DNA of 16,391 nt from Alphaproteobacteria bacterium (lineage in GTDB: Bacteria > Pseudomonadota > Alphaproteobacteria > Rickettsiales > Rickettsiaceae), in NCBI GenBank assembly GCA_030430995.1, contig JAUIKA010000008.1, positions 1 through 16,391 on the forward strand, given 5' to 3'. The position numbers were made by a program, and so were the translations under genes. Below the pieces are notes generated by a model. It was given only the letters and a program-made list of their open reading frames with translations. It searched no databases and had not been told where the DNA came from. Each line of letters starts with the position of its first letter. Within the stretch, counting starts at the first letter, position 1. This document shows positions 1 to 8,560 of this stretch, piece after piece.

Positions 1-914
1 TTGATGCTGCTGTAGCTTCTGGCAGAAAGATTATCCTCTCTGGTAAATCTATTCATAGAATACTTGCTACTGCTAAAGAAAGTGGATATTTCAGAGATAT
101 GCCAGAAGTAGTGGAAGATAAAGATTTTGCAAGGCATAAAAGAGAAGAATTGCTTATTATATGCACAGGTAGCCAGGGTGAACCTATGGCAGCACTAACA
201 AAAATTATCAATGGATCTCATAACTATATTAAGCTTTTAAAAGGGGATACAGTTATATTTTCTTCCAAGAAAATACCAGGGAATGAAAAAAGAATAGGTA
301 ATCTACATAATAAATTCATTCTAGCAGGTATTGAGATAATATGCGCTGAAAATAACTTTGTTCATGCCTCCGGCCATGCGTATCAAGATGAGCTTGAATA
401 TATGTATAAAGAAATACAGCCAAAAGTAGCCATACCCGTTCATGGAGAGCCTATGCATATACATCACCATTGCAAAATGGCAAAAAAATGGGGAATAAAG
501 CAACAAATAGAAGTTAAAAATGGATCTGTAGTAAATATAGATGAGAAAAATTCATCTATTATAGGCAATATTCATACCGGATATTTAGCAATTGATGGAA
601 ATAGCCTTATAAATATTAAATCCCCTATATTCCAGATGAGAAAAAAAATTAGCTATGCAGGAATTGTTACTATCTCTATAGCATTAGGAAAAGGAAGAAA
701 ACTTAAAGGCGATATAGCAGTTTCTGCTCCTGGTTGTTTGGATGAACAAGAGGATAAGGATATCATTTATGAATTGCGCTCCGATGTTGCTTCTATAATC
801 AAAAAAAACAAAACTGATGATATAGAAAAAACTATAAGATCTGCCGTAAAGAAGGTTATAAAATCTGAAATAGGGAAAGAACCAAAAATCTTTATAAATA
901 TACTGAATATATGA
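1..914 (+). CDS. rnj: Ribonuclease J, 3' part (5' end outside window)
   Basis: The reading frame is open from the left edge (first whole codon at base 3) to a TGA at 912-914, giving about 303 residues. RNase J enzymes are usually about 550 residues, so roughly the first half is missing. RNase J is a cytoplasmic metallo-beta-lactamase/beta-CASP nuclease with 5'-3' exo- and endonuclease activity in RNA maturation and decay. Visible family marks are the LLIICTGSQGEPMAAL segment of the beta-CASP domain and the later IPVHGEPMH motif that contributes an active-site histidine. The remainder is the C-terminal region. The ATG at base 99 is internal, because the frame continues upstream of it with good similarity to the family. 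The stop overlaps the pheS start in an ATGA, which suggests translational coupling. The family is very likely; the exact subfamily cannot be judged. Confidence 0.9.
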   Translation, partial: DAAVASGRKIILSGKSIHRILATAKESGYFRDMPEVVEDKDFARHKREELLIICTGSQGEPMAALTKIINGSHNYIKLLKGDTVIFSSKKIPGNEKRIGNLHNKFILAGIEIICAENNFVHASGHAYQDELEYMYKEIQPKVAIPVHGEPMHIHHHCKMAKKWGIKQQIEVKNGSVVNIDEKNSSIIGNIHTGYLAIDGNSLINIKSPIFQMRKKISYAGIVTISIALGKGRKLKGDIAVSAPGCLDEQEDKDIIYELRSDVASIIKKNKTDDIEKTIRSAVKKVIKSEIGKEPKIFINILNI

Positions 915-1927
915 TTGAGCAATATTTAAAACAAGTAGAAGATTCACAAAGCTTAGAAGAATTAGATATTATAAGGTTAGAGTTAATAGGGAAGAAAGGG
1001 ATGATTACAAAATTATTCCTTGAAATAAAAGCTCTATCTGGCCCTGAAAAAGCATCTAAAGCTGCTGAAATTAATTCAGCAAGAGATAAAATTGTAGAAG
1101 CAATATCTAAAGCTAAACAAAGGCTAGAAGATGAAGCTTTAGAAAAAAAGATAGCATCTGAGAGAATAGATGTAACGCTAAATATGCATCAGCGCAGCCT
1201 GGGGGGAGTGCATCCAATAACCCAAGCGAAGGAGGAGATTCTATCTATATTAGCTTCATACGGGTTCTCAGTAATGCATGGCCCAGATATAGAAGATAGC
1301 TGGTATAACTTTACTGCTCTTAACTTCCCAGATAACCACCCTGCGAAAGAGGCTATGGATACTTTCTATATGAAGGGCTCAGAAGATATGATACTGCGTA
1401 CACATACATCCCCCATGCAAATTAAAGGAATGAAAGCAGGAAAGCCACCTTTTGCTTTTGTAGTACCAGGAAGAACATATAGGGCAGATTCAGATGCAAC
1501 ACATACACCTATGTTCCACCAGATAGAAGGGCTTATGATAGATGAAAATATACATATGGGGCATCTGAAATTCATCCTTCAAGAATTGGTAGCAAAATTC
1601 TTTGAAAAAGATGATATAAAAATGAGGCTAAGGCCAAATTTCTTCCCATTTACAGAGCCTTCTGCTGAAGTAGATATAAAAATGAAAGATAGCTGGCTGG
1701 AAGTTTTAGGCAGTGGTATGGTTCACCCTAATGTGCTGGAAAATGCAGGAATAGATTCAAAAAAATATCAAGGCTTTGCATTTGGGCTTGGAATAGAGCG
1801 TTTTGCTATGTTAAAATATGGCATCCAAGATTTAAGGGATATGTATGGATGCAGAAAGCAATGGCTTGAGCATTATAGTTTCAAAAATTTTGAGATAAAT
1901 AATTTATTAAACGGATTATATAAATAA
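911..1927 (+). CDS. pheS: Phenylalanine--tRNA ligase alpha subunit
   Basis: This is the 338-residue catalytic subunit of the heterotetrameric (alpha2beta2) enzyme that charges tRNA-Phe, a normal length for bacterial PheS. Residues 1-85 are charged and helical, matching the N-terminal tRNA-binding coiled coil. The class II synthetase core then shows GGVHPITQ (98-105), RTHTSPMQ (163-170), motif 2 as GRTYRADSDATHTPMFHQIEG (starting at 187), FPFTEPSAEVDI (245-256), and motif 3 as GFAFGLGIERFAML (288-301). The start overlaps the RNase J stop by 4 nt and the stop codon directly touches the pheT ATG, so alpha and beta subunits are probably made together in matched amounts. Nothing looks truncated or mutated. 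Confidence 0.98.
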   Translation: MIEQYLKQVEDSQSLEELDIIRLELIGKKGMITKLFLEIKALSGPEKASKAAEINSARDKIVEAISKAKQRLEDEALEKKIASERIDVTLNMHQRSLGGVHPITQAKEEILSILASYGFSVMHGPDIEDSWYNFTALNFPDNHPAKEAMDTFYMKGSEDMILRTHTSPMQIKGMKAGKPPFAFVVPGRTYRADSDATHTPMFHQIEGLMIDENIHMGHLKFILQELVAKFFEKDDIKMRLRPNFFPFTEPSAEVDIKMKDSWLEVLGSGMVHPNVLENAGIDSKKYQGFAFGLGIERFAMLKYGIQDLRDMYGCRKQWLEHYSFKNFEINNLLNGLYK

Positions 1928-4258
1928 ATGAAAATAACATTATCTTGGCTAAAAACATGCATAGAAACTAATGCATCTGCAAGTGAAATAACAAATGCAT
2001 TAGTAAGCCTTGGGCATGAAGTGGAAGAAGTAATAAACAGGGCTGATAGCTTAAAAGGCTTTAAAATAGCTTATATAAAGGATGCTAAAAAACACCCAAA
2101 TGCAGATAGTCTTAAGATATGCGAGGTTGATTCAGGAAGTGAAATCCTTAAGATAGTATGTGGCGCTCCTAATGCTAGAAGTGGTATTAAAGTTGTGTTA
2201 GCACCAATAGGGACGGAAATACACTCTGCTGGCTTCACTATCAAAAAAACGAAAATACGGGGAGAAGAGAGCAACGGCATGCTCTGCTCAGCTTCTGAGC
2301 TTAACATAGGCAAGGATAGTGATGGGATTATAGAATTAGATAGCAATGCAGAAATAGGAGCAAGTTTTGCAGAATATTGCGGCTATGATGATGTAATAAT
2401 AGATATAGATATAACGCCGAATAGGGGAGATTGTGTGTCTGTTTGGGGCATTGCAAGAGAACTTGCAGCAAAAGGTTTAGGGGAATTAAAAAATACTAAC
2501 TTCGCTAAGCCAGAAAATGCATTTGATTTCCCTATAGAAATAGACACAAAAGCTTCTGATATATTCGGATTATGTTATGGAAAAAATATAGATAATAGCA
2601 TCCCAACACCTGAATATATAAAACAAAGAATAGAAGCAGTAGGAATAAAGTCTATTAACATAGCTGTAGATATATGCAATTATGTCTCCCATATGTTTGG
2701 CCAGCCTTTACATATCTATGATGCATCTAAAATAGAAGGACCACTTACTGTAAAGATTTTGGATGAGGAAGTAAAATTCAGCGCTTTGGATGAAATTGAC
2801 TATGATTTAAAACCAGGTGATTTAGTAGTCTCTGATAAAAATAGAGTTCAATGCCTTGCCGGAATAATGGGCGCTTCTTATAGCGCATGCAGCATTTCCA
2901 CAAAAGATGTGTTAATTGAAGCTGCACATTTTTCTGACTCATATATAAGAAAGACATCAAAAAGGCTGAAGATAAATTCTGACTCTAAATATAGATTTGA
3001 AAGAATAGTTACAGGATGTGATGCAAAATTTGCCGCGAATTATGCTGCTTATTTAATAAATAAATATTGTTATGGAGAAATATATGAATTCTCCTATAAA
3101 GGGGCCGTTAAAAAACCTATAGAGATTGAATTTGAACATAGCCTTATTAAGAAAAAACTTGGGATAGAAATTTCCCCTTCTGAGGCAACAGCAATATTAG
3201 ATGGACTGGGCTTCACAGGGACTACCCCCCCTGTCTTCAGAACAGATATAGCTATAGCTGAGGATATAATAGAAGAAATAGCAAGGGTTTATGGCTATAA
3301 TAACATCCCCGCTGTGCCAATTGAATGCAAAATATCTAAAAGTACTTTCTCTACAAAAGCTAATATTGACTTTTTGTCTAGAAGAATTTTAAGCTCCTAT
3401 GGATACTATGAAGTATACACTTGGTCTTTTATGAATAGTGTGGATGCAGAGAAATTCTTCCCCTTACATAATAAGCTTTACATAGAAAACCCTATAAGCA
3501 GCGAGCTTAACTATATGCGCCAAACTATAGCTGGTAATATATTGCAAGCTATAGCAAAAAATGAAGCTTATGGAATTAAAAATTGTAACTTCTTTGAACT
3601 AGGGCCTATATTTTTCGAAGACTACAGCCAAACGGATATGCTTGTATTTGCAAAATCTATGAAAAAAAATGAGAATAATTTTTATGAAATAAAAAAAGAT
3701 TTTAGCAGTTTATGCAATAATATTGGTGTAAACCCTGATATATTTAGCTTCAACATAGGACAAGCTCCATCTTATTACCACCCAACAAGGTCTGCTTCTG
3801 TATCCTTAGGGAAAATGCAAATAGCATCTATAGGAGCTCTGCATCCTAATATATTAAAATATTATGACATATCTAATGAAGTAATATTATGCGAAATAAT
3901 ATTAAAAAATCTTCCGAAACCAAAATATAAAAATGGCTTTAAAGGAAGTTTTAAATCACCGCAATATCAATTGATAGAAAAAGATTTCTCATTTATATTT
4001 GATAAAGACCAAGAAATAGGGCCAGTTATAGGGCATATAAATAAATTATATCCTGATATTATTACTTCAACTAAAGTTTTTGATATATATACAAAAGATC
4101 TAAATGGAAAGAAATCTGTAGCTATAAGATGTTGCATTCAGCCACATAAATGCACCTTAATTGCTGCAGAAATAGAAGAAGTAATGAATAATATAATTAA
4201 CTCTGTTCAAAATAAATTTTCAGCAAAACTTAGATTATATGACAATAACATTACATAA
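1928..4258 (+). CDS. pheT: Phenylalanine--tRNA ligase beta subunit
   Basis: This 776-residue protein is the beta subunit partner of PheS. The N-terminal region carries an OB-fold tRNA-binding domain (about residues 40-150) with IVCGAPNARSGIKVVLAPIG and SNGMLCS. Next come DITPNRGDCVSVWGIAREL, the B3/B4 region that in the family edits mischarged Tyr-tRNA-Phe, and the conserved stretch around RFERIVTG. The B5 segment follows, then AEDIIEEIARVYGYNNIP leading into the catalytic-like domain. The last 90 or so residues (from SPQYQLIEKDFSFIF) form the anticodon-binding FDX-ACB domain. Length is close to the usual 790-800. It starts immediately after the pheS stop with no gap, and its last 20 nt overlap the map gene in another frame. 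Confidence 0.97.
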   Translation: MKITLSWLKTCIETNASASEITNALVSLGHEVEEVINRADSLKGFKIAYIKDAKKHPNADSLKICEVDSGSEILKIVCGAPNARSGIKVVLAPIGTEIHSAGFTIKKTKIRGEESNGMLCSASELNIGKDSDGIIELDSNAEIGASFAEYCGYDDVIIDIDITPNRGDCVSVWGIARELAAKGLGELKNTNFAKPENAFDFPIEIDTKASDIFGLCYGKNIDNSIPTPEYIKQRIEAVGIKSINIAVDICNYVSHMFGQPLHIYDASKIEGPLTVKILDEEVKFSALDEIDYDLKPGDLVVSDKNRVQCLAGIMGASYSACSISTKDVLIEAAHFSDSYIRKTSKRLKINSDSKYRFERIVTGCDAKFAANYAAYLINKYCYGEIYEFSYKGAVKKPIEIEFEHSLIKKKLGIEISPSEATAILDGLGFTGTTPPVFRTDIAIAEDIIEEIARVYGYNNIPAVPIECKISKSTFSTKANIDFLSRRILSSYGYYEVYTWSFMNSVDAEKFFPLHNKLYIENPISSELNYMRQTIAGNILQAIAKNEAYGIKNCNFFELGPIFFEDYSQTDMLVFAKSMKKNENNFYEIKKDFSSLCNNIGVNPDIFSFNIGQAPSYYHPTRSASVSLGKMQIASIGALHPNILKYYDISNEVILCEIILKNLPKPKYKNGFKGSFKSPQYQLIEKDFSFIFDKDQEIGPVIGHINKLYPDIITSTKVFDIYTKDLNGKKSVAIRCCIQPHKCTLIAAEIEEVMNNIINSVQNKFSAKLRLYDNNIT

Positions 4259-5027
4259 AAAGGAAGATTTTATATCTATGCAAAAGGCAGGTAGACTTGC
4301 CGCCCAGACACTAGATTATATAACAGATTTTATAGATGTAGGGGTAACTACAAATTATTTGAATGACATTTGCCATCATTTTATATTAGAGAAAGGAGGG
4401 ATCCCTGCACCACTAGGATATAGAGGATTTCCTAAATCTATTTGCACTTCTATAAACCATGTTATTTGCCATGGAATCCCTTCAGAACAAAAACTCAATG
4501 ATGGTGATATAATTAATATAGATGTCACTGTTATATTAGATGGATGGCATGGAGACACAAGTAGAATGTATTTGGTAGGTAAAAAAATTAACCCAAAAGC
4601 AAAAAGATTAGTAGATGTCACATATGATGCTATGATGATAGGAATAGAGCAAGTAAAACCAGGTGCAAGATTGGGTGACATAGGGCATAACATACAAAAA
4701 TACGTAGAATCCCATAAATTTTCTGTAGTTAGGGATTACTGCGGCCATGGTATAGGGAAAATATTTCATGACCCTGATTTGAATATTCTCCATTATGGAG
4801 AGCCAAATACGGGAATAGTATTAGAAGAAGGAATGTTTTTCACAATAGAGCCAATGGTCAATATAGGTAAATATCATACCATATTGAGCAAAATAGATGG
4901 ATGGACTGTAACTACAAGAGATAAAACATTATCCGCGCAATTTGAACATACACTAGGCGTTACAAGTGACGGGTTTGAAATTTTTACTCTATCTACTACT
5001 GGGTTGTCAAAACCTCCTTATAAGTAA
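4239..5027 (+). CDS. map: Methionine aminopeptidase, type I
   Basis: A 262-residue cytoplasmic metalloprotease that removes the initiator Met from nascent proteins. All ligands of the dinuclear metal site are visible and sit at the expected spacing: D95 and D106 (in INIDVTV and GWHGDTSRM), H170 (GHGIGKIFHDP), E204 (FTIEPMV) and E236 (FEHTLGV). The substrate-binding histidine H79 is in NHVICHGIPS. The chosen start gives the family-typical opening MTITLHKKEDFISMQKAGRLA and lies inside the 3' end of pheT (20-nt overlap). A later in-frame Met at residue 14 would cut into the conserved N terminus. The radC gene follows after 2 nt. Confidence 0.98.
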   Translation: MTITLHKKEDFISMQKAGRLAAQTLDYITDFIDVGVTTNYLNDICHHFILEKGGIPAPLGYRGFPKSICTSINHVICHGIPSEQKLNDGDIINIDVTVILDGWHGDTSRMYLVGKKINPKAKRLVDVTYDAMMIGIEQVKPGARLGDIGHNIQKYVESHKFSVVRDYCGHGIGKIFHDPDLNILHYGEPNTGIVLEEGMFFTIEPMVNIGKYHTILSKIDGWTVTTRDKTLSAQFEHTLGVTSDGFEIFTLSTTGLSKPPYK

Positions 5028-5029
5028 TT

Positions 5030-5707
5030 ATGACTCCTAATCATAATTCTTATAATCAAGGACATAGAAAAAGACTCAGAAATAGATTTTTCAATAACCC
5101 CTCTTCTGTTGAGGATTATGAATTATTAGAATTACTTCACTTTTGGTCTATCCCTCGTAAAGACGTGAAACCTATAGCTAAAGAGCTGCTGATAAAATTT
5201 AAAAGCCTAAGTAATGTAATACATTCTGACCATGAGTCTTTATCTAAAATTACAACTGAAAATTCTATTATTAATATAGCTATTTTAAAAGAAATACAAA
5301 GAAGAATATTAAAAGAAGATGTAATGCATAAGAATGTTCTGGGCTCATGGACTGCTTTAATAGATTACCTGAAACAAACTATGGGTAATATGAAGATAGA
5401 GCAATTTAGAGTAATATTCTTAAATAAAAAAAATATTATCATAGCAGATGAAGTCCAAGGCACAGGCACTATAGATGAAACGCCCGTATACCCGAGAGAA
5501 ATAGTAAAAAAAGCTATATCCCATAGCGCTTCTGCTATAATATTGATTCACAACCACCCAAGCGGGGACCCTACTCCATCTAAAGCAGATATCACACTTA
5601 CAAAGAAAATAACAATAGCTTGTGATGCTGTTGATATAAAAGTACATGACCATGTAATAATAGCTAAAAGTAAATTTTATAGTTTCAAAGCAAACTATTT
5701 GATTTAA
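5030..5707 (+). CDS. radC: RadC family JAMM-domain protein
   Basis: A 225-residue member of the RadC (UPF0758) family. The N-terminal part, GHRKRLRNRF then EDYELLELLHFWSIPRKDVKPIAK, is the usual helix-hairpin-helix-like region. The C-terminal half is an MPN/JAMM domain with E124 (MKIEQFRVIF) and H174, H176 and D187 in ILIHNHPSGDPTPSKADI, so the HxH-x10-D zinc motif is intact. The original link of RadC to DNA repair is disputed, and the biochemical role of the family is not settled. It follows map by 2 nt, a pairing also found in Rickettsia (recalled, not checked). A 9-bp hairpin lies directly after the stop, before cvpA. Confidence 0.95.
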   Translation: MTPNHNSYNQGHRKRLRNRFFNNPSSVEDYELLELLHFWSIPRKDVKPIAKELLIKFKSLSNVIHSDHESLSKITTENSIINIAILKEIQRRILKEDVMHKNVLGSWTALIDYLKQTMGNMKIEQFRVIFLNKKNIIIADEVQGTGTIDETPVYPREIVKKAISHSASAIILIHNHPSGDPTPSKADITLTKKITIACDAVDIKVHDHVIIAKSKFYSFKANYLI

Positions 5708-5730
5708 AATAGTATAATTACACTATTTTA
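5705..5730. other. Hairpin between radC and cvpA
   Basis: TAAAATAGT (5705-5713) and ACTATTTTA (5722-5730) form a perfect 9-bp AT-rich inverted repeat with an 8-nt loop, and the loop core TAATTA is itself self-complementary. The left arm begins in the radC stop codon. There is no clear T-run after it, so it is at most a weak terminator or an mRNA processing/stability element separating radC from cvpA, which is otherwise only 30 nt away. Confidence 0.4.
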
Positions 5731-5737
5731 TAATGAT

Positions 5738-6406
5738 ATGCCTAGTTTTTTTGATTTTTTTATAATCCTTATTTGTAGCCTATCTACAATGCTTGGTATG
5801 TACAAAGGCATGCTTAAGTTACTATTAGGGCTTGTAATGTTTACATTATCATTAGTAATAACATGGTTATTGCTAAAACCAGCTGAATGTTTATGGGCAA
5901 TATATATAAAAAATGAGATATTTATGCATCTTGCTTCTATAATAACATCTTACGTTTCAGCTTTAATAATCTGCTCTATTGCTAGCAGCAAGATATCAAA
6001 CTCTATAGACAGTATATCAGGTGGTATAATAGATAGATTTTTAGGAACTGTAATAGGCTTTGCCCGTGGAGTTTTTATATCAATATTAATATTTTCTTTC
6101 GCTGTAGTAATATCTACTAAAAGCTATATTAAAGCAGATAATGCAAACCAAATGCTAAAAAATGTTAGTGAGAATAAATACCCTAAATGGTTGAATACTT
6201 CTATTTCTACTCCTTTTTTAGAAAACACCATTATAGTGATATCTGATATATTACCAGATAGTATTATAAGATATGGACTTAAAAAAATTACATTCACAAA
6301 TTGGTATAAACCTTATAATAAATCTTTGAATACAAAAGAAGATTTATTTAAACAATATAAAGAGGATGAAATATCTAAAGAAATAAAAGATATATTAAAA
6401 GAATGA
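5738..6406 (+). CDS. cvpA: CvpA family inner-membrane protein
   Basis: A 222-residue protein whose first two thirds are hydrophobic, with about four membrane segments (roughly residues 5-22, 26-46, 60-84 and 100-125), the usual CvpA fold. The family signature is visible as the opening FFDFFIILICS, GMYKGMLKLL between helices 1 and 2, and DRFLGTVIGFARGVFI at helix 4. The C-terminal 60 residues are hydrophilic and lysine/glutamate-rich, probably cytoplasmic. In E. coli the protein is needed for colicin V production; in other bacteria it has been tied to envelope homeostasis, and its molecular function is not settled. The stop overlaps the priA start by 4 nt (ATGA), so the two are probably translationally coupled. 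Confidence 0.85.
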   Translation: MPSFFDFFIILICSLSTMLGMYKGMLKLLLGLVMFTLSLVITWLLLKPAECLWAIYIKNEIFMHLASIITSYVSALIICSIASSKISNSIDSISGGIIDRFLGTVIGFARGVFISILIFSFAVVISTKSYIKADNANQMLKNVSENKYPKWLNTSISTPFLENTIIVISDILPDSIIRYGLKKITFTNWYKPYNKSLNTKEDLFKQYKEDEISKEIKDILKE

Positions 6407-8331
6407 TTGTAAGAGTTGCTATAGCAAAAGAAAAAATACCTCTTTTAGATTATAAATCTAATGATCCTGATATAAAACTAGGGCAAATTGTGTTAGTACC
6501 TTTCAGGAAAAAAATATTAACAGCTGTAGTTTTGCAGATTGACCCTAAAGATGCTTATGAGAACTTAAAAGAAATAGATAAAACATATCCTTACTATATC
6601 TCTGAAAAATATATAGATTTTTTGAATAAAGCTTCGCAATATTATATAAGTGATATAGGGTCTTTTCTGAGAATGTGCCTTCCTATAAATTTTACTTTGC
6701 TAAAAGAGCCTAAAAATCTTTGTGAAGAAAACTTTTCTTATAGCCTTACTGAACTATCTAGTTATCAAGAAAAAGCTTTTAAAGAAATTTTATCAGGGGA
6801 AAAACTTACAAGTTTGCTATATGGCGTTACAGCCTCTGGAAAAACAGAAATTTATATACATTTATTTGCAGAGAAAATCAAACAAGGAGCGCAGGTATTA
6901 TTTATGCTTCCTGAAATTGCAATAACTCACCAAATAGTAGAAAAAGTAAGAACTAGATTAGGTGCAGAGCCTTACATATGGCATTCTGCTATTAAAGCTA
7001 GTGAAAAGAAAAAATTACTTATAAAAATACTAACAGGTACAGCGAAAGTAATTATAGGTACTAGAAGTAGTTTATTTCTGCCTTTTAAAAACTTAAGAAT
7101 GATAATAGTAGACGAAGAGCATGATATAAGTTATAAGCAAGATAATTCTCCTTGTTATAACGCCAGAGATATGGCTGTGCTTTTAGGAAATATGTTAAAT
7201 ATACCTGTTGTACTAGGTTCAGCCACACCCTCCCTTGAGAGCTTTAATAACACTAAAATAGGTAAGTATAACTTTATAGCTTTAGAAAAAAAACATTCTA
7301 ATTCTACAGAAGTAGAAACAAATGTCATAGACATGCTAAAAGAAAAGAAGTTAAATGATAGATGGGTTTCTTCCACAATGCTAACAAATTTAAAAAAAGC
7401 TTTATCTAAAGGAACACAAGCATTGATATTTTTAAATAAGAAAGGCTATGCACCTCTTATTTTTTGTAAAAAATGTAGATATAGATTTATGTGTATATAT
7501 TGCTCTTCTTCTATGGTTTTTTATAAAAGCAGTAATAAAATTATTTGCCATAAATGCAGTTTCAAACAAGATTTTCCTAAAACATGCCCAGAATGCCAAA
7601 ATGAGGATATGAGCTTATGTGGGCCCGGAATAGAAAGACTAAGGGAAGAGTTAGAATATTTAATTCCTGGCTCTAAAATAGACACTATAACGGCTGATGA
7701 CAGCAAAAATATTTCTGTGTTGAAAGAAAAATTAGAAAGAATATATAATAATGAAGTAAATATAATAATAGGTACACAAATTATCGCTAAAGGGCATCAC
7801 TTCCCTAATCTAAATTTCGTGGGGATAATAGATGCAGATGTAGCAATATATGCTTCTGATATGCGCGCAAATGAGCGAATGATGCAGGTAATACAACAAC
7901 TAAAAGGAAGAGCAGGCAGGGAAGAGAAAAAAGGAGAAATATATATACAAAGCTATATAACTAATCATCCTGTTTTACTATCTATTATGAATTCAAATGC
8001 TAAAAGCTTTTGGGATTATGAAATAGAAAATAGAAGAAAATATAACTTCCCTCCTTTTTTCAAAATGGCTTCTATTATACTGAGCTCAAAAAATAAAAAT
8101 AAGCTTAAAGAAATTGTAGACATCATATTTGGGCTAAGAAAAAATTATAGCCAAATTACTTTTTTAGGTATAAAAGACCTAGGAATGGAAAAAAGCTTAT
8201 ATAAATATAACATTCTATTATCTAGTAGTAATAATAAAAATATTGGCATTTCTGTAAATGATATATTTGCTAAGGTAAATATACCAAGTAGTGTTAGATA
8301 TAAGATAGATATAGATCCTTACAGCTTATAA
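6403..8331 (+). CDS. priA: Primosomal protein N' (PriA helicase)
   Basis: A 642-residue superfamily 2 DNA helicase that reloads the replisome at collapsed forks. It is shorter than the 730-residue E. coli protein, mainly in the N-terminal DNA-binding part. Visible motifs are Walker A GVTASGKT (141-148), the DEEH box (237-240), LGSATPSLES (271-280), GTQIIAKGHHFPNL (457-470) and QLKGRAGR (499-506). Eight cysteines in CxxC pairs (355/358, 364/367, 382/385, 395/398) form the two zinc sites inside the helicase core. The start overlaps cvpA by 4 nt. The gene ends just before a run of AT-only DNA and a cluster of DnaA boxes, so a replication-restart gene directly abuts the putative origin. Confidence 0.97.
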   Translation: MIVRVAIAKEKIPLLDYKSNDPDIKLGQIVLVPFRKKILTAVVLQIDPKDAYENLKEIDKTYPYYISEKYIDFLNKASQYYISDIGSFLRMCLPINFTLLKEPKNLCEENFSYSLTELSSYQEKAFKEILSGEKLTSLLYGVTASGKTEIYIHLFAEKIKQGAQVLFMLPEIAITHQIVEKVRTRLGAEPYIWHSAIKASEKKKLLIKILTGTAKVIIGTRSSLFLPFKNLRMIIVDEEHDISYKQDNSPCYNARDMAVLLGNMLNIPVVLGSATPSLESFNNTKIGKYNFIALEKKHSNSTEVETNVIDMLKEKKLNDRWVSSTMLTNLKKALSKGTQALIFLNKKGYAPLIFCKKCRYRFMCIYCSSSMVFYKSSNKIICHKCSFKQDFPKTCPECQNEDMSLCGPGIERLREELEYLIPGSKIDTITADDSKNISVLKEKLERIYNNEVNIIIGTQIIAKGHHFPNLNFVGIIDADVAIYASDMRANERMMQVIQQLKGRAGREEKKGEIYIQSYITNHPVLLSIMNSNAKSFWDYEIENRRKYNFPPFFKMASIILSSKNKNKLKEIVDIIFGLRKNYSQITFLGIKDLGMEKSLYKYNILLSSSNNKNIGISVNDIFAKVNIPSSVRYKIDIDPYSL

Positions 8332-8368
8332 AATAATATATATATATATTATATATATATTATTATTA
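8326..8368. other. 43-bp AT-only tract, candidate unwinding element
   Basis: Every base from 8326 to 8368 is A or T, largely alternating TA, beginning in the last codons of priA and ending 11 bp before the first DnaA box. The placement next to the box cluster fits a DNA unwinding element. TA-rich sequence is common in AT-rich genomes, so alone it proves nothing. Confidence 0.5.
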
Positions 8369-8379
8369 GATGTGTATAA

Positions 8380-8388
8380 TGTGGATAA
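8380..8388 (-). promoter_or_regulatory. DnaA box 1
   Basis: TGTGGATAA is a perfect match to the DnaA consensus TTATCCACA on the minus strand. With box 2 it forms a head-to-head inverted pair separated by 4 nt (AAAG), the strongest symmetrical element of the cluster. Confidence 0.7.
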
Positions 8389-8392
8389 AAAG

Positions 8393-8401
8393 TTATCCAC
8401 A
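8393..8401 (+). promoter_or_regulatory. DnaA box 2
   Basis: TTATCCACA is a perfect DnaA consensus on the plus strand. It is the right arm of the 9-4-9 inverted pair with box 1. Confidence 0.7.
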
Positions 8402-8415
8402 CTAAATTCACATAG

Positions 8416-8424
8416 TTATCCACA
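8416..8424 (+). promoter_or_regulatory. DnaA box 3
   Basis: TTATCCACA is a perfect consensus on the plus strand, 23 nt (about two helical turns) after box 2 and in the same orientation. Confidence 0.7.
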
Positions 8425-8451
8425 TATAGAAATATAAATATTCACAAGGTT

Positions 8452-8467
8452 TGGAATTATAATTCCA
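8452..8467. repeat. 16-bp perfect palindrome in the oriC-like region
   Basis: TGGAATTATAATTCCA reads the same on both strands with no spacer. It lies between DnaA boxes 3 and 4, and could bind a dimeric regulator. No known protein site is recognised. Confidence 0.5.
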
Positions 8468-8502
8468 TTTTTAAATCTAGATAAAAAAAGTTCTTTATTC
8501 AC

Positions 8503-8511
8503 TGTGGATAA
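8503..8511 (-). promoter_or_regulatory. DnaA box 4
   Basis: TGTGGATAA is a perfect consensus on the minus strand. TTATTCACT ends at 8503 directly before it, sharing its first base, and ATTTGTGAAT follows it, so relaxed box-like words flank it on both sides. Confidence 0.7.
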
Positions 8512-8535
8512 TTTGTGAATTTAATTGAGCATTTT

Positions 8536-8544
8536 CTATCCACA
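8536..8544 (+). promoter_or_regulatory. DnaA box 5 (one mismatch)
   Basis: CTATCCACA differs from TTATCCACA only in its first base, a position that tolerates change. It ends 1 nt before the TTAA-N7-TTAA element begins, so the two proteins could compete or cooperate. Confidence 0.5.
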
Positions 8545-8545
8545 T

Positions 8546-8560
8546 TTAAATTCACATTAA
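8546..8560 (+). promoter_or_regulatory. CtrA-type box, perfect TTAA-N7-TTAA
   Basis: TTAAATTCACATTAA matches the CtrA consensus TTAA-N7-TTAA exactly. CtrA is the alphaproteobacterial cell-cycle regulator that binds origins and represses initiation in Caulobacter. In DNA this AT-rich a chance match is quite possible, so the call rests mainly on position beside the DnaA boxes. Confidence 0.5.
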
